This document shows, one piece after another, positions 18,531-26,770 of a stretch of 64,000 bases of DNA. The notes under the pieces were generated by a model. That model ran no database searches. It saw nothing but the letters and a program-made list of their open reading frames with translations, and had not been told where the DNA came from. The stretch is from assembly GCA_016787415.1 (NCBI GenBank), contig JAEUUT010000110.1:62001-126000 (forward strand). The letters run 5' to 3'. A program made the translations under genes and the position numbers. The stretch's first letter is position 1; every line of letters begins with the position of its first letter. Source of the stretch: Saprospiraceae bacterium. Lineage in GTDB: Bacteria > Bacteroidota > Bacteroidia > Chitinophagales > Saprospiraceae.

Positions 18531-18547
18531 AAAACAAATTTTGTTTT
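18531..18547. promoter_or_regulatory. Perfect palindrome upstream of umuD, candidate operator
   Basis: AAAACAAA-T-TTTGTTTT is an 8-bp inverted repeat with a one-base centre, 25 bp before the umuD start. The same AAAACAAAAT run also occurs about 40 bp upstream. Its position fits repressor binding over the promoter, as expected for a damage-induced operon, though it is not the classic LexA box. Which repressor binds is unknown. Confidence 0.5.
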
Positions 18548-18571
18548 AATTCGCCGTTCAAACATCATACT

Positions 18572-19024
18572 ATGAGAACGGAAAAGGAAAACGATCCTTT
18601 GGCCGAACTACGGCTTTATGCCCTGCACCAAACCGGAAAAATTTATATAATCCTTGTGGACGGCACTGTTTGTGCCGGATTCCCTTCTCCTGCCGACGAT
18701 TATTTTCAAAGCCGTATCGACCTGAATGAGGAACTGATACGCAACCCGGACGCCACCTTTGGCATCTGGGTACAGGGCAATTCCATGCAGGACGACGGCA
18801 TTGAAAGCGGCGATTTTTTGCTGGTAGATCGATCTGTTTCGCCCTTCGACCAGGCGCTTGCCATCTGTGTGCTCAACAACGAGTTCACCATTAAACGCCT
18901 GGAAAAGAAGGGCAACAGGATACGCCTGTTGCCTGCCAATGCTGCTTTTCCGCCCATTGTGGTGCAGGAAGGCGACGAGTTGATCATTTGGGGCATTGTC
19001 ACGTACGTTATCAAAAAGCCCTGA
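18572..19024 (+). CDS. umuD: UmuD-like self-cleaving polymerase V subunit
   Basis: 150 residues of the S24/LexA peptidase family. The cleavage region is [13 protein letters not shown], with the predicted Ala35-Gly36 scissile bond. The catalytic pair is Ser71 in GNSMQDDGI and Lys108 in FTIKRL. After RecA-stimulated self-cleavage, UmuD' partners UmuC in error-prone lesion bypass. umuC begins 2 bp after the stop, so they are one operon. A palindrome just upstream is a candidate SOS-type operator. Confidence 0.95.
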   Translation: MRTEKENDPLAELRLYALHQTGKIYIILVDGTVCAGFPSPADDYFQSRIDLNEELIRNPDATFGIWVQGNSMQDDGIESGDFLLVDRSVSPFDQALAICVLNNEFTIKRLEKKGNRIRLLPANAAFPPIVVQEGDELIIWGIVTYVIKKP

Positions 19025-19026
19025 AG

Positions 19027-20295
19027 ATGGTAGCCCTGGTAGATGTCAACAATTTTTACGTGTCCTGCGAACGCGTGTTTTGCCCCGCGCTGCGCGGGCA
19101 GCCGGTAATCGTGCTTTCCAACAACGACGGCTGCGTGGTGTCCAGGTCGGATGAAGCCAAAGCGCTGCAAATCGGCATGGGCCAGCCCGTTTTTGAAATT
19201 CGCGAACTGATCCGAAAAAACCGCGTACACGTTTTTTCCAGCAACTATGCTCTGTACGGCGATATGTCGGCCCGGGTCATGAACACGCTGCGGCAGTTTG
19301 CCCCCTCGCTCGAAGTGTACAGCGTGGACGAATCCTTCCTGGATTTCAGCGGTATGCAGCGTTTCGATCTGGCTGCACATGCGCTGAATATCCGCAAAAC
19401 GGTGTGGCGCTGGGTGGGCGTCCCGGTTTGTGTGGGGGTGGGGCCCACCAAGGTGCTGGCAAAAGTGGCCAACCACATAGCCAAAAAAGACAAGGCTGGA
19501 AACGGCGTTTGCCTGCTGGAAAACAACTGGGAAAGCGACCTGAAAACCCTGGACATCAGCGATGTGTGGGGCATCGGCCGGCAATACACAAAATTGCTGC
19601 ACCTGCACGGCATACGCACTGCGTACGACCTCACGCAAGCCAACGACGCATGGGTGCGCAAACACCTCTCGGTGGTCGGCCTGCGCATCAAAAAAGAACT
19701 GGAAGGGGAAGCCTGCATCCACCTCGAAACGGATGTGCCGAACAAAAAGAACGTGGGTACCACCCGCACGTTCAGACACCCGCTCAGCACCAAAAACGAA
19801 CTGGGCGAAGCGCTGGCCGACTTCGCCGCCCGCTGCGGCGAAAAACTGCGTAAGCAACAAAGCAGCGCCACCATGCTCACCGCGTACATCCAGACGAACC
19901 ACCTGGCTGCGGGCGAGCAGCAGTATTCCCGCTCTTTTACACTCACCTTCCACACGCCAACCAACAGCACCTTGCAACTGGTGAATGCCGCCAAATTTGC
20001 CCTCGACAAAATCTTTCGCGCCGGATACCGCTACAAACGCGCCGGGGTACTGCTGGGCGAACTCGTACACCCGCATGCCGGCGGGCAAATGTCTCTGTTT
20101 GACAACCTCGATCACGCCAAACACACCCGACTCATGGCTGCCTTAGACAGCGTGAACACCCGCTTCGGCAGGAATACCGTGCGAACGGCCGCGCAAAGCC
20201 TCGGCGGCAGCGCCCGGCTCACACAGCAAAACAGGTTGTCGCCAGGGTATACAACGAAGTGGAAGGAGGCGTTGAGGGTGGGGGGAGGGGGGTGA
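19027..20295 (+). CDS. umuC: UmuC-like Y-family translesion DNA polymerase
   Basis: 422 residues from the ATG at 19027 ([18 protein letters not shown]). The catalytic acidic residues lie in VDVNNFY and [10 protein letters not shown]. The NDGCVVSRS palm motif and the helix-hairpin-helix region [13 protein letters not shown] follow, then the little finger and a C-terminal UmuC domain ending [12 protein letters not shown]. The usual SP-YTT end motif is kept, but the last residues are VGGGG, coded by a G-rich run. With UmuD' it performs mutagenic bypass of lesions. Confidence 0.95.
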   Translation: MVALVDVNNFYVSCERVFCPALRGQPVIVLSNNDGCVVSRSDEAKALQIGMGQPVFEIRELIRKNRVHVFSSNYALYGDMSARVMNTLRQFAPSLEVYSVDESFLDFSGMQRFDLAAHALNIRKTVWRWVGVPVCVGVGPTKVLAKVANHIAKKDKAGNGVCLLENNWESDLKTLDISDVWGIGRQYTKLLHLHGIRTAYDLTQANDAWVRKHLSVVGLRIKKELEGEACIHLETDVPNKKNVGTTRTFRHPLSTKNELGEALADFAARCGEKLRKQQSSATMLTAYIQTNHLAAGEQQYSRSFTLTFHTPTNSTLQLVNAAKFALDKIFRAGYRYKRAGVLLGELVHPHAGGQMSLFDNLDHAKHTRLMAALDSVNTRFGRNTVRTAAQSLGGSARLTQQNRLSPGYTTKWKEALRVGGGG

Positions 20296-20364
20296 GCGTG
20301 GGGGGAGAAGGGCTTGAAAATGAGGTTTGGGCCCGGTGTTTCGTAGTTAAGTCGTGCTCTACCA

Positions 20365-20655
20365 GTGCGGAAAAAAGACGGAGTAGTTCAGAGACGTACT
20401 TACTACATCGTAACGGAGAAAAGTTTGACGTTATTCCGTGCCATTGAGAGCCTTTGCAAGTATGCGAATACGATGAATTTTGAGTTGGGTTATAGCACTC
20501 ATTCCAGTATGTCAATCGAACTTGGAAAACTATTAGAGGCTGTGCCACTGGAATTTAAAAAGTTTGTAACGTGTGAAAATTCGGAAAATGGTTCGCGTTT
20601 ACGCCACTACATTACGAAAATTTTAGAAACAAGTAATACACGCTTCGTTTTTTAG
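20365..20655 (+). CDS. Small hypothetical protein
   Basis: A frame of about 96 codons with a GTG start. The sequence is protein-like (SLTLFRAIESLCKYANTMNF ... LLEAVPLEFKKFVTC ... LRHYITKILETS) but matches no family I recognise. A strong hairpin with 7-bp arms begins 2 bp after its TAG, which supports a real gene end. It starts the AT-rich accessory pocket after umuC. The start codon is uncertain. Confidence 0.45.
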   Translation: MRKKDGVVQRRTYYIVTEKSLTLFRAIESLCKYANTMNFELGYSTHSSMSIELGKLLEAVPLEFKKFVTCENSENGSRLRHYITKILETSNTRFVF

Positions 20656-20656
20656 G

Positions 20657-20690
20657 GGCTGCCTTTGGTGATGGAGGCAGCCATTTTCGT
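20657..20690 (+). terminator. Hairpin directly after the small hypothetical gene
   Basis: GGCTGCC (20657-20663) pairs with GGCAGCC (20676-20682), loop 12 nt, followed by ATTTTCG. It starts 2 bp after the preceding stop codon. Confidence 0.65.
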
Positions 20691-20840
20691 CATCTGCGAA
20701 TCGAATATCCTACTAAAAAAATGATAATCAAAGTGTTACAGAACTATTATATAGTGAATTTCTTGGTGTGAAAGAAAATAAAAAACACAAAAAGTTTTTA
20801 ATTGTATCTTGTTAATAAAAACAAAAAGTTTTTAATAAAT

Positions 20841-20872
20841 TTTGTGCCATTTGAGAAAAGGCGTTACATTTG
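20841..20872 (+). promoter_or_regulatory. Bacteroidota-type promoter upstream of a possible small RNA
   Basis: TTTG at 20841-20844 and TACATTTG at 20865-20872 match the Bacteroidota pattern TTTG plus TAnnTTTG, with 20 bp between. The second box lies in the palindrome GTTACATTTGTAAC (20863-20876), a possible operator. Two AAAAAGTTTTTAAT repeats lie just upstream. Confidence 0.5.
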
Positions 20873-20877
20873 TAACG

Positions 20878-20941
20878 GATTGGGGGTTCTCCGGTCGGCA
20901 AGAAGTTCGCCTCCTCACAAGGGGTGGACTTCTTGTTTTTT
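20878..20941 (+). ncRNA. Candidate small RNA of about 65 nt
   Basis: A promoter-like pair ends at 20872. A hairpin pairing CAAGAAGT (near 20899) with ACTTCTTG (near 20929), followed by TTTTTT, ends at about 20941. No coding frame fits between, so a transcript of about 65 nt ending in its own terminator is the simplest reading. It points at the 3' end of the convergent DUF3800 gene, so the hairpin may instead be only that region's terminator. Confidence 0.35.
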
Positions 20942-21683
20942 ATGGATATGTCTTAAGTCCCCACCCCATGTAGTCCCCACTAGGGTTTACGTAAAAATTT
21001 CCCTTTACTATATCAAAAGATGGATTGGCCTTTGCAGGGTTTATCACATGTGTAGCAATCGGGTATGCTACTAAGTCTGAAAGCTGCAGCCCATTTACGT
21101 TTTGCTTTTTATCTACAAAATGGAAGCCACCTATTATTGATTTAAATCTATGGGATTCAACATAATATGTACCTCTATCACATACCATATTGCAATACTT
21201 AAGCAGTTTATTATCTTCTTTTTTACCTCTTTTTTCAATGGCAATGTGAACGGATTTTACGTCAGTTTTTTTGTCTAAAAAAAAGATCAATCTTTCAAGC
21301 ATGAAGGAAAGAGATATTGAATACACGTCATTCAGCACACCATACTTTTTCGTGTAGTCATCCTTTTTGATCGCTGCCGAAATGATTGAATAGTTGCAAG
21401 ATGAAAGGCAGTCATTTATAGCCTGAAAGAAATTTTGCCGAATAGTGGGGTCAACAAGCAGGGAAAATTCCTTCTTCCACTTTCGTATGTCGCTCGAATG
21501 AAATACGACATTATCATTTCCCCATATATCCTTCTTTATCTTTTTGAATTCTGAATTCAGTTTTTTATAATCAGAATCACTCATAATTATTCCACAGAGA
21601 ACGAAAGCGGGAAAATTAGGATCAATCTTGTTCAGTCCGTGGTCGCCAGATTCATCAATAAAGAAGTAATAGTTCTGTTGCAT
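20940..21683 (-). CDS. DUF3800 domain protein
   Basis: 247 residues from the ATG at 21683. The DUF3800 hallmark YYFFIDESGDHGL is at the N-terminus. Later come VFHSSDIRKWKKEFS, the central VKSVHIAIEKRGKKEDN and C-terminal VNGLQLSDLVAYPIATHV, giving the conserved acidic and Asp residues of a predicted RNase H-like fold. The family is common in phages, islands and defence loci and its role is unproven. It is more AT-rich than the flanking chromosome and lies just outside attL, so it is probably acquired. The reading upstream of MQQNYYF is rejected. Confidence 0.85.
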   Translation of the reverse strand: MQQNYYFFIDESGDHGLNKIDPNFPAFVLCGIIMSDSDYKKLNSEFKKIKKDIWGNDNVVFHSSDIRKWKKEFSLLVDPTIRQNFFQAINDCLSSCNYSIISAAIKKDDYTKKYGVLNDVYSISLSFMLERLIFFLDKKTDVKSVHIAIEKRGKKEDNKLLKYCNMVCDRGTYYVESHRFKSIIGGFHFVDKKQNVNGLQLSDLVAYPIATHVINPAKANPSFDIVKGNFYVNPSGDYMGWGLKTYP

Positions 21684-21917
21684 TTCTGTTCGATTGGAGG
21701 CATGGATTACAAAGATAATGTGAAAGTCAACAAAAGCAGCAATGGATATACGGCTGGCAGATTCTGCTGGCGACAAGATGAAAGAAAAGGGATTCTATGT
21801 ATCTTCGGATTTACCGATGCGGTAAAAATAAGTCTGTACATAGTTCGTTTTCTTGATTTTTTGGTGAGGTTTTTGGCAACACGCAAATCCTTACCCAAAA
21901 AACGAACAAAAAGTATA

Positions 21918-21958
21918 AATAAAAAATGCAACTTGCTGATTATCAACAAGTTGCATTT
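21918..21958 (-). terminator. Original tRNA-Lys terminator, left of attL
   Basis: AAATGCAACTTG (21924-21935) pairs with CAAGTTGCATTT (21947-21958). Read on the minus strand, a T6 run and ATTTATAC follow. It sits right beyond the attL copy of the tRNA 3' end, so before integration it would have ended the tRNA-Lys transcript. Confidence 0.75.
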
Positions 21959-21964
21959 ATGGGG

Positions 21965-21987
21965 TGTGATCTCGATGGGATTCGAAC
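21965..21987. other. attL: duplicated 3' end of tRNA-Lys
   Basis: TGTGATCTCGATGGGA matches 34323-34338 exactly. One mismatch (T for C) follows, then TCGAAC. Similarity ends there, so only the tRNA 3' end was duplicated and no second tRNA gene exists. The integrase gene starts 180 bp inside. Confidence 0.9.
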
Positions 21988-22095
21988 TCTAATTGTCAAC
22001 GGCAAACGAGAACAGCAAAAAACGGCTCTTGTGCTTAATAAACGGCATTTTGGTGTTATCAATTGTTAGCGTCGGGTATAAACTATTAAAAAACT

Positions 22096-22123
22096 ATACC
22101 CAAAACTGTACCCAAATCAAAAA
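22096..22123 (+). repeat. Left-end copy of paired terminal motif (candidate integrase arm site)
   Basis: ATACCCAAAACTGTACCC then AAATCAAAAA. A copy matching at 24 of 28 positions, same orientation, lies at 34249-34276 inside the right end. Each copy itself contains TACCCAA twice. A GGGTATA/TATACCC inverted pair overlaps the left copy. Confidence 0.7.
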
Positions 22124-22167
22124 GACGTTTTACTTTTGGCCATGTTTCAATCCAAACATTTTGAGCC

Positions 22168-23454
22168 ATGCCAAAAATAAAAGGTGTTCCGCCCGTTCGT
22201 TTCATTCTGCAAAGTACGAAAGAGCCAAAACAGCCGACCTACGTTTTCCTGTATTTCTATTACAGCGGGCAGCGTTTGAAATATTCCACCGGCGAAAAGG
22301 TTTGCCCGGAGGCCTGGAGCAAGGGGCGCAATCAATCCCGCGCCATTGCAAATGCAAAGTATCCTGAAAATACAGATGTAAATATCAACCTCGATAAACT
22401 GGCAAGGTTTACGGTTGAGGTGTACCGGGAAACAGGGGGAAATATCAACCCGGTTGATTTTCGCAAAGAATTGGATTATCGCATGGGGTACGCCGTCCGC
22501 CCGGAAGATGACAAAGGCAAAATTCCTACCCTTTTAGAATTTATTGAAACGGCCATACAGGAACGGCGCAACCAACCCAACGCCAACAAAGGCACCATTC
22601 AGGCCGTTTCCAGAATACAAAAATTGCTTACCACTTATGCCGCCGAAAAGAGCAAGAAACTTGCTTTTGAAGAAATTACTAAGGCGTTTTTCCACGATTT
22701 TAAAGCCTGGCTATTTGCCCCGCCGCGAAACCTGCAAATCAGCTATGTACACAAGTTGTTCAGCACCTTAAAAATGTACATGAAGGATGCGAGACAGCGA
22801 GGCTATCATTCGTCTGAGGAATTTGAGGGCTTTTCTATTAAGAAAGGTGGTACAACAAAATTTGCTCTATCATTTGAAGAGCTGGAAGCACTGGCAGCCC
22901 TTGATCTTTCCGATAACAAACGTTTGGAGCGTGTACGTGACCTGTTTATAATAGGGGCTTATTCCGGTTTGCGCTTTTCCGATTTCAGCCGCTTGCGCCC
23001 GGAACACATTACCACACTTGATGGGGAAAGAATGATTGGCATAACAACCACGAAAACAGGCGAACAGGTATATATCCCGCTTTTCCCGATACTCGAAACA
23101 CTATTGGCAAAGTACGATTTCACGGTACCTACAATTTCCGGCCAAAAAATGAATGACTACTTGAAAGAATTGGGCAAGGTTGCCGGGATGACTGGAAAGT
23201 TTTTAGTAACCAATAGTGCAGGCGGAAGAAAAAAGGAGCAGGAAGTAGAGCAATGGGAAAAACTAACTACACACGTCGCCCGGCGTTCATTTGCTACCAA
23301 CTTTTACCGGGGCAAAATGCCCGCTTATCAAATAATGAAAATCACAGGCCATAAAACAGAACAGGCATTTAGGCAATACATTTGTATTGATGCCAAAACA
23401 GCAGCATTGGATTTTGCAAAAGATGCCGCCCGGATAATGAATATTAAAACCTAA
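22168..23454 (+). CDS. Tyrosine recombinase / integrase
   Basis: 428 residues of the Bacteroidota phage-integrase type: an N-terminal arm-binding strand region (FILQSTKEPKQPTYVFLYFYY), a SAM-like core-binding domain (about 110-220) and a catalytic domain. Active-site residues visible are Arg269 in YSGLRFSDFSRL, His369 and Arg372 in HVARRSFATNF, then ITGHKTE and the nucleophilic Tyr in FRQYICID. It should integrate and excise the element at tRNA-Lys. Position beside attL is typical. Confidence 0.95.
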   Translation: MPKIKGVPPVRFILQSTKEPKQPTYVFLYFYYSGQRLKYSTGEKVCPEAWSKGRNQSRAIANAKYPENTDVNINLDKLARFTVEVYRETGGNINPVDFRKELDYRMGYAVRPEDDKGKIPTLLEFIETAIQERRNQPNANKGTIQAVSRIQKLLTTYAAEKSKKLAFEEITKAFFHDFKAWLFAPPRNLQISYVHKLFSTLKMYMKDARQRGYHSSEEFEGFSIKKGGTTKFALSFEELEALAALDLSDNKRLERVRDLFIIGAYSGLRFSDFSRLRPEHITTLDGERMIGITTTKTGEQVYIPLFPILETLLAKYDFTVPTISGQKMNDYLKELGKVAGMTGKFLVTNSAGGRKKEQEVEQWEKLTTHVARRSFATNFYRGKMPAYQIMKITGHKTEQAFRQYICIDAKTAALDFAKDAARIMNIKT

Positions 23455-23525
23455 CAGAAATAAAAAACCCGCTCACACCTTGGACAGCAGAGCGGGCAAA
23501 CGTTCACAATTAAACATCTTTTACA

Positions 23526-24689
23526 ATGTCAATCAATCCGTTTGAGCGCAAATTTAGAGAATTTGCACAGAGTTTAAGCAAAAAAAACGCTGAGGGCAAC
23601 GCCGATGTCGTTGCCAGTAAGTCGGGCGAAGTTTTCAAAGACAAACCTTTTACGGAGGAATACGCCGGGGTTTACAAAATTACCCAGGTCGGCCAATCGG
23701 TCGCACAGGTAGTTACTTTCCTAACCACCGCCGCTTTAGGGGTATTTGCCCTAACTCACATTGTGCCTTTATCGTGGGGCATTTACATTGCCATTCCGTT
23801 GGGTTTGCTTTTCGCGTTCGGGGTTGAGAATGTAAAGCGTTCTACCCTGGCAATTGCAGCAAAGCATTTTTTAAAGTATAAGCAATTCGGCTTTGTTGGG
23901 GTTGCTGCCTTGCTCGTTATGTGTGTATCAATCGCAGCGGCGCTATATGGGGCGAAGGAATTGCCCGGCGTTGTTTATCCTAAACCCGCCCGCGCCGTCG
24001 ATGGGGCTTCCGTTGTTGCTTTGACTGCTGACATTGACAGGGTGCAAAAGGATATTGACCAGGTGCAAAGCAATCTGAAAACTGGCAAAAATTGGATAGC
24101 AGAAAATAGGACGCTGCCAAAGTTGCAAACTCAACGGGCTGAACTTGTGGAAAAGAGAGAAGCGGCTACCAAAGACGCCGCCGGACGTGGTGACACCGAT
24201 CACTTGGAAGCCCTTGCAGACCGACAGGAAAAAATTGATAAAATGCAGGTGTACGCCGTCGGGGCTGCAATTGTTGCTGAACTGATTTTTTTGCTTTGTA
24301 CGGCTTTCATTCTTTACTACCTGTTCAGGCATTACGCAGAAGGTAACCACGAAGAAAGCGAACAGGATGCCGCACAAGCGCCCGGCGTTCAAATTACAAC
24401 AACAACACCCGGCGCATTGAATGGAAAGCCCGTTGCATCGAATTTGAGAGCCGATAACAACAGTGTACGGTACACGATGCCTGCACCTTTCACGCGCACG
24501 CGCGCGGACGATTTTCGTAGTACTGATACGACGATAATCGTAGACGATAACCGGCGGATCTGCGAACATTGCAAAACACCCTACCAATATAGACACTCGA
24601 AGCAAAAATTTTGTTCCGACAGCTGCCGGATTGCATCATGGGAAACGCAATCAGGTAAGAAGTTAAAACGCACCAAGATAAGCGCCTAA
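23526..24689 (+). CDS. Membrane protein with coiled coil and C-terminal zinc-binding motif
   Basis: 387 residues of unknown function. There are three or so hydrophobic segments between residues 58 and 142. A charged coiled-coil stretch (about 165-235, VQKDIDQVQSNL ... KREAATKDAAGRGDTD) follows, then a fourth segment (about 240-268). The C-terminal tail has a C4 motif, Cys346-x2-Cys349 and Cys363-x3-Cys367 (CEHCKTPYQYRHSKQKFCSD), as in short zinc ribbons. A similar tail occurs in element-borne proteins of Bacteroidota. It may couple membrane and nucleic acid or protein contacts, but this is inference. Confidence 0.7.
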   Translation: MSINPFERKFREFAQSLSKKNAEGNADVVASKSGEVFKDKPFTEEYAGVYKITQVGQSVAQVVTFLTTAALGVFALTHIVPLSWGIYIAIPLGLLFAFGVENVKRSTLAIAAKHFLKYKQFGFVGVAALLVMCVSIAAALYGAKELPGVVYPKPARAVDGASVVALTADIDRVQKDIDQVQSNLKTGKNWIAENRTLPKLQTQRAELVEKREAATKDAAGRGDTDHLEALADRQEKIDKMQVYAVGAAIVAELIFLLCTAFILYYLFRHYAEGNHEESEQDAAQAPGVQITTTTPGALNGKPVASNLRADNNSVRYTMPAPFTRTRADDFRSTDTTIIVDDNRRICEHCKTPYQYRHSKQKFCSDSCRIASWETQSGKKLKRTKISA

Positions 24690-24747
24690 ATACTCACCGG
24701 GGCAGGGCTGCCGGTATTGGTGGCCCTGTCTTTTAAAATCTGCTCTT

Positions 24748-26295
24748 ATGAAAAATTATCAGCTGACAGACAAAGAATTTGAAGAAATGAGTAAATGGTA
24801 CGACCCGGAAGAGATTGCAAACGCTGAACACGAAGTTTATACATATGAAGATTGGTTGGACATTAACCGATCAATAGGGCCATTCATTTATGGTGAACCG
24901 GGAATACAGGGTCATTACCTCACCAAAGAGAGGGTAAGCACAACAAAAGGGAATGGTCATTTGACTTTTTTGATCCTGCCAGAAAGTGAAAGTCAGAAAA
25001 TCGAACAGCGTAAAACTGAAATCCTGCAAGGGTGGCTAAGCGAGTATGTTGCTTCCCTTGTTGGTTGGTTTGAAAGTCAATATAGAAAATCTATTGAGAA
25101 AAAGATATTAGTGGAAGACGAGTTGCGGCAGGTCAACAAACTTCTCTTTGAGTATAAAGAAAATTTCTCATATAGCTCTTATGGTGACCGTCTTTGGTTA
25201 AAATTTCACACCTATGCCAATCGAAAAAACGGATCAATGTGTGATTGGTACGATAAAGTTTGTGTGCATGGAGACGACCCCAAAAGAGGCATTTCAGGTC
25301 GGCATTCCGATTTGCCCGCAGCAAGGTTGAGCACAAACGACGACAGGTTGCATTGCATGGTTGCGGCCCTTGCCTTTCACCAATTCAAAAAGTACCTCAA
25401 CATGAAATTAGAAGAATTTGAATTTGTGAAGGACAAAATTCTGACTGAAAAAGATGTCTTTATTTATGAGCCACAATTAATGGGAATGCCTCCATCTGAA
25501 TTAGAATTAGCCCAACACGATGCGCTTCAACAGACTATCGTTACGGAACGTCAAGCAGGTAAAATTCCAGTTCTCGTAAATTCTCACCAGTGGGAAAACA
25601 TATTACAGGGGGCGTTAAAAATCGGCTTAACCGAAAGAGAACTGAACGTGTTTATTGAAAAATTTGGAAGCCAAGAATATAATTATTACGTCAGAGGCCC
25701 GCACTTTGACCCGGAAAAGGATCAGTTAAACATAACCCAACTTTTAGATGAAATATTCAGCATTGCATCGGGTTTTGGCAATCCAGCCTTAGGTAATTAC
25801 TTTTCACAATCTGCTTACAATGAAGTACAAAGGAGGGCTACTGAACACTTGCCAAGTCAAAGTCTAATACTCCAAAAACGATTTAATGAACGATTTAATG
25901 AACAGGAAGATGAAGCAATTACCCACCTAAAGGCTAAACCAGGAAGGAAGCCAAACCCGCCCCGCACATTCCAATCATTATTTAAGGGGGAACCCGAAAT
26001 GAATCAACTATTAGATGCTGCTGTGTCCATTGGTTTGATCGTAAAGGACGGGGACGGTTACACATGGCCAGATGAAGGAAATAAAAGCCACCGCATTCGC
26101 GCATTTTGGTATACTGCCATTGATGCCGGATTGACAGGGAAAAATTTGAAAAATAAAGAAACGATAGCCAAGGCCATAAAGGAGTTTTTCAGGATGGAAT
26201 CTTTGTCTAAAGACACAATTGAGAATGAGAACCCGCACCATGAAGTTTACCAACGCACAAAGGCCGCGCTCGAAAAAAGAATGAAAGTACAATAG
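24748..26295 (+). CDS. Element-encoded protein of unknown function
   Basis: 515 residues with no signal peptide or membrane segment. The N-terminal two-thirds are unrecognised. Residues about 400-490 (RTFQSLFKGEPEMNQLLDAA ... RIRAFWYTAIDAGLTGKNLK ... AIAKAIKEFF) resemble the C-terminal helical domain found in RteC and other Bacteroidota mobile-element proteins. That similarity is from memory and tentative. It sits between the membrane/zinc protein and the HTH gene, and might be regulatory. Confidence 0.6.
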   Translation: MKNYQLTDKEFEEMSKWYDPEEIANAEHEVYTYEDWLDINRSIGPFIYGEPGIQGHYLTKERVSTTKGNGHLTFLILPESESQKIEQRKTEILQGWLSEYVASLVGWFESQYRKSIEKKILVEDELRQVNKLLFEYKENFSYSSYGDRLWLKFHTYANRKNGSMCDWYDKVCVHGDDPKRGISGRHSDLPAARLSTNDDRLHCMVAALAFHQFKKYLNMKLEEFEFVKDKILTEKDVFIYEPQLMGMPPSELELAQHDALQQTIVTERQAGKIPVLVNSHQWENILQGALKIGLTERELNVFIEKFGSQEYNYYVRGPHFDPEKDQLNITQLLDEIFSIASGFGNPALGNYFSQSAYNEVQRRATEHLPSQSLILQKRFNERFNEQEDEAITHLKAKPGRKPNPPRTFQSLFKGEPEMNQLLDAAVSIGLIVKDGDGYTWPDEGNKSHRIRAFWYTAIDAGLTGKNLKNKETIAKAIKEFFRMESLSKDTIENENPHHEVYQRTKAALEKRMKVQ

Positions 26296-26316
26296 ATTGA
26301 TTTTCAATTGTTTGCG

Positions 26317-26344
26317 ATACGGATAAATACGGATTATCCGTATT
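26317..26344. promoter_or_regulatory. ATACGGAT repeats before the HTH/replication genes (operator or iterons)
   Basis: ATACGGAT occurs directly at 26317-26324 and 26327-26334, and inverted at 26336-26343. The last two form the near-perfect palindrome AATACGGATTATCCGTATT (26326-26344). A CCCG/CGGG pair follows. Position 60-90 bp before the HTH gene suits autoregulation or replication-initiator binding. Confidence 0.55.
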
Positions 26345-26406
26345 TCCCGTATTTTTCGGGTGTTATGCGCTCCTATCTTTATCGAAATTTAACGCAAAAC
26401 TTTGAT

Positions 26407-26709
26407 ATGGAACGCACAATAATAACAACGCTCACGCCTGACGAATTTCGTCAAATTGTAGTCGAATCAATACGGCATTGCCTCAAAACTGATAAGCCTA
26501 TTCCCGATAACGTACCGGGACAGGCAGCAGCAAACTATGTCACTAAACGAGAAGCCGCGCGGCTCATTTCGGTTTGTGTCTCAACAATTGACAACGCCGC
26601 CCGCGCCGGGAAAATCAAACGCCACTATGTCGGAAAATCAGTCCGCTTTTTGCGTTCGGAGGTTCTGGAATTGGCGAAAGCACACACTAACCATAAACAA
26701 ACCCGCTAA
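26407..26709 (+). CDS. Excisionase-like helix-turn-helix protein
   Basis: 100 residues from the ATG at 26407 (MERTIITTLTPDEF). The MerR-like/excisionase HTH is at YVTKREAARLISVCVSTIDNAARAGKIKRHYVGKSVRFLRSEV, with the beta-wing R-F-x-R-S-E-V typical of this family. It probably acts as excision factor or as regulator of the replication genes. The ATPase gene starts 61 bp later. Reading upstream to 26308 is rejected in favour of this ATG. Confidence 0.82.
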   Translation: MERTIITTLTPDEFRQIVVESIRHCLKTDKPIPDNVPGQAAANYVTKREAARLISVCVSTIDNAARAGKIKRHYVGKSVRFLRSEVLELAKAHTNHKQTR

Positions 26710-26770
26710 CATTCACCGCCCTTTCAGCAATGAAAAAGCCCGTATCCGGTTGCAACGGAAACGGGCGACA

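Noticed and set aside
18706..20124. Long minus-strand open frame (472 codons) opposite umuDC
   Set aside because: The plus-strand UmuD and UmuC motifs are complete; the opposite frame has no domain and reflects GC-rich third positions.
21965..21987. A second tRNA gene at the left end
   Set aside because: Similarity stops after 23 bases and there is no anticodon arm; it is only the duplicated 3' end of tRNA-Lys.
26537..26770. N-terminal extension of the RepA-like ATPase
   Set aside because: It overlaps the HTH gene in another phase and has low-complexity basic composition; the ATG at 26771 is preferred.
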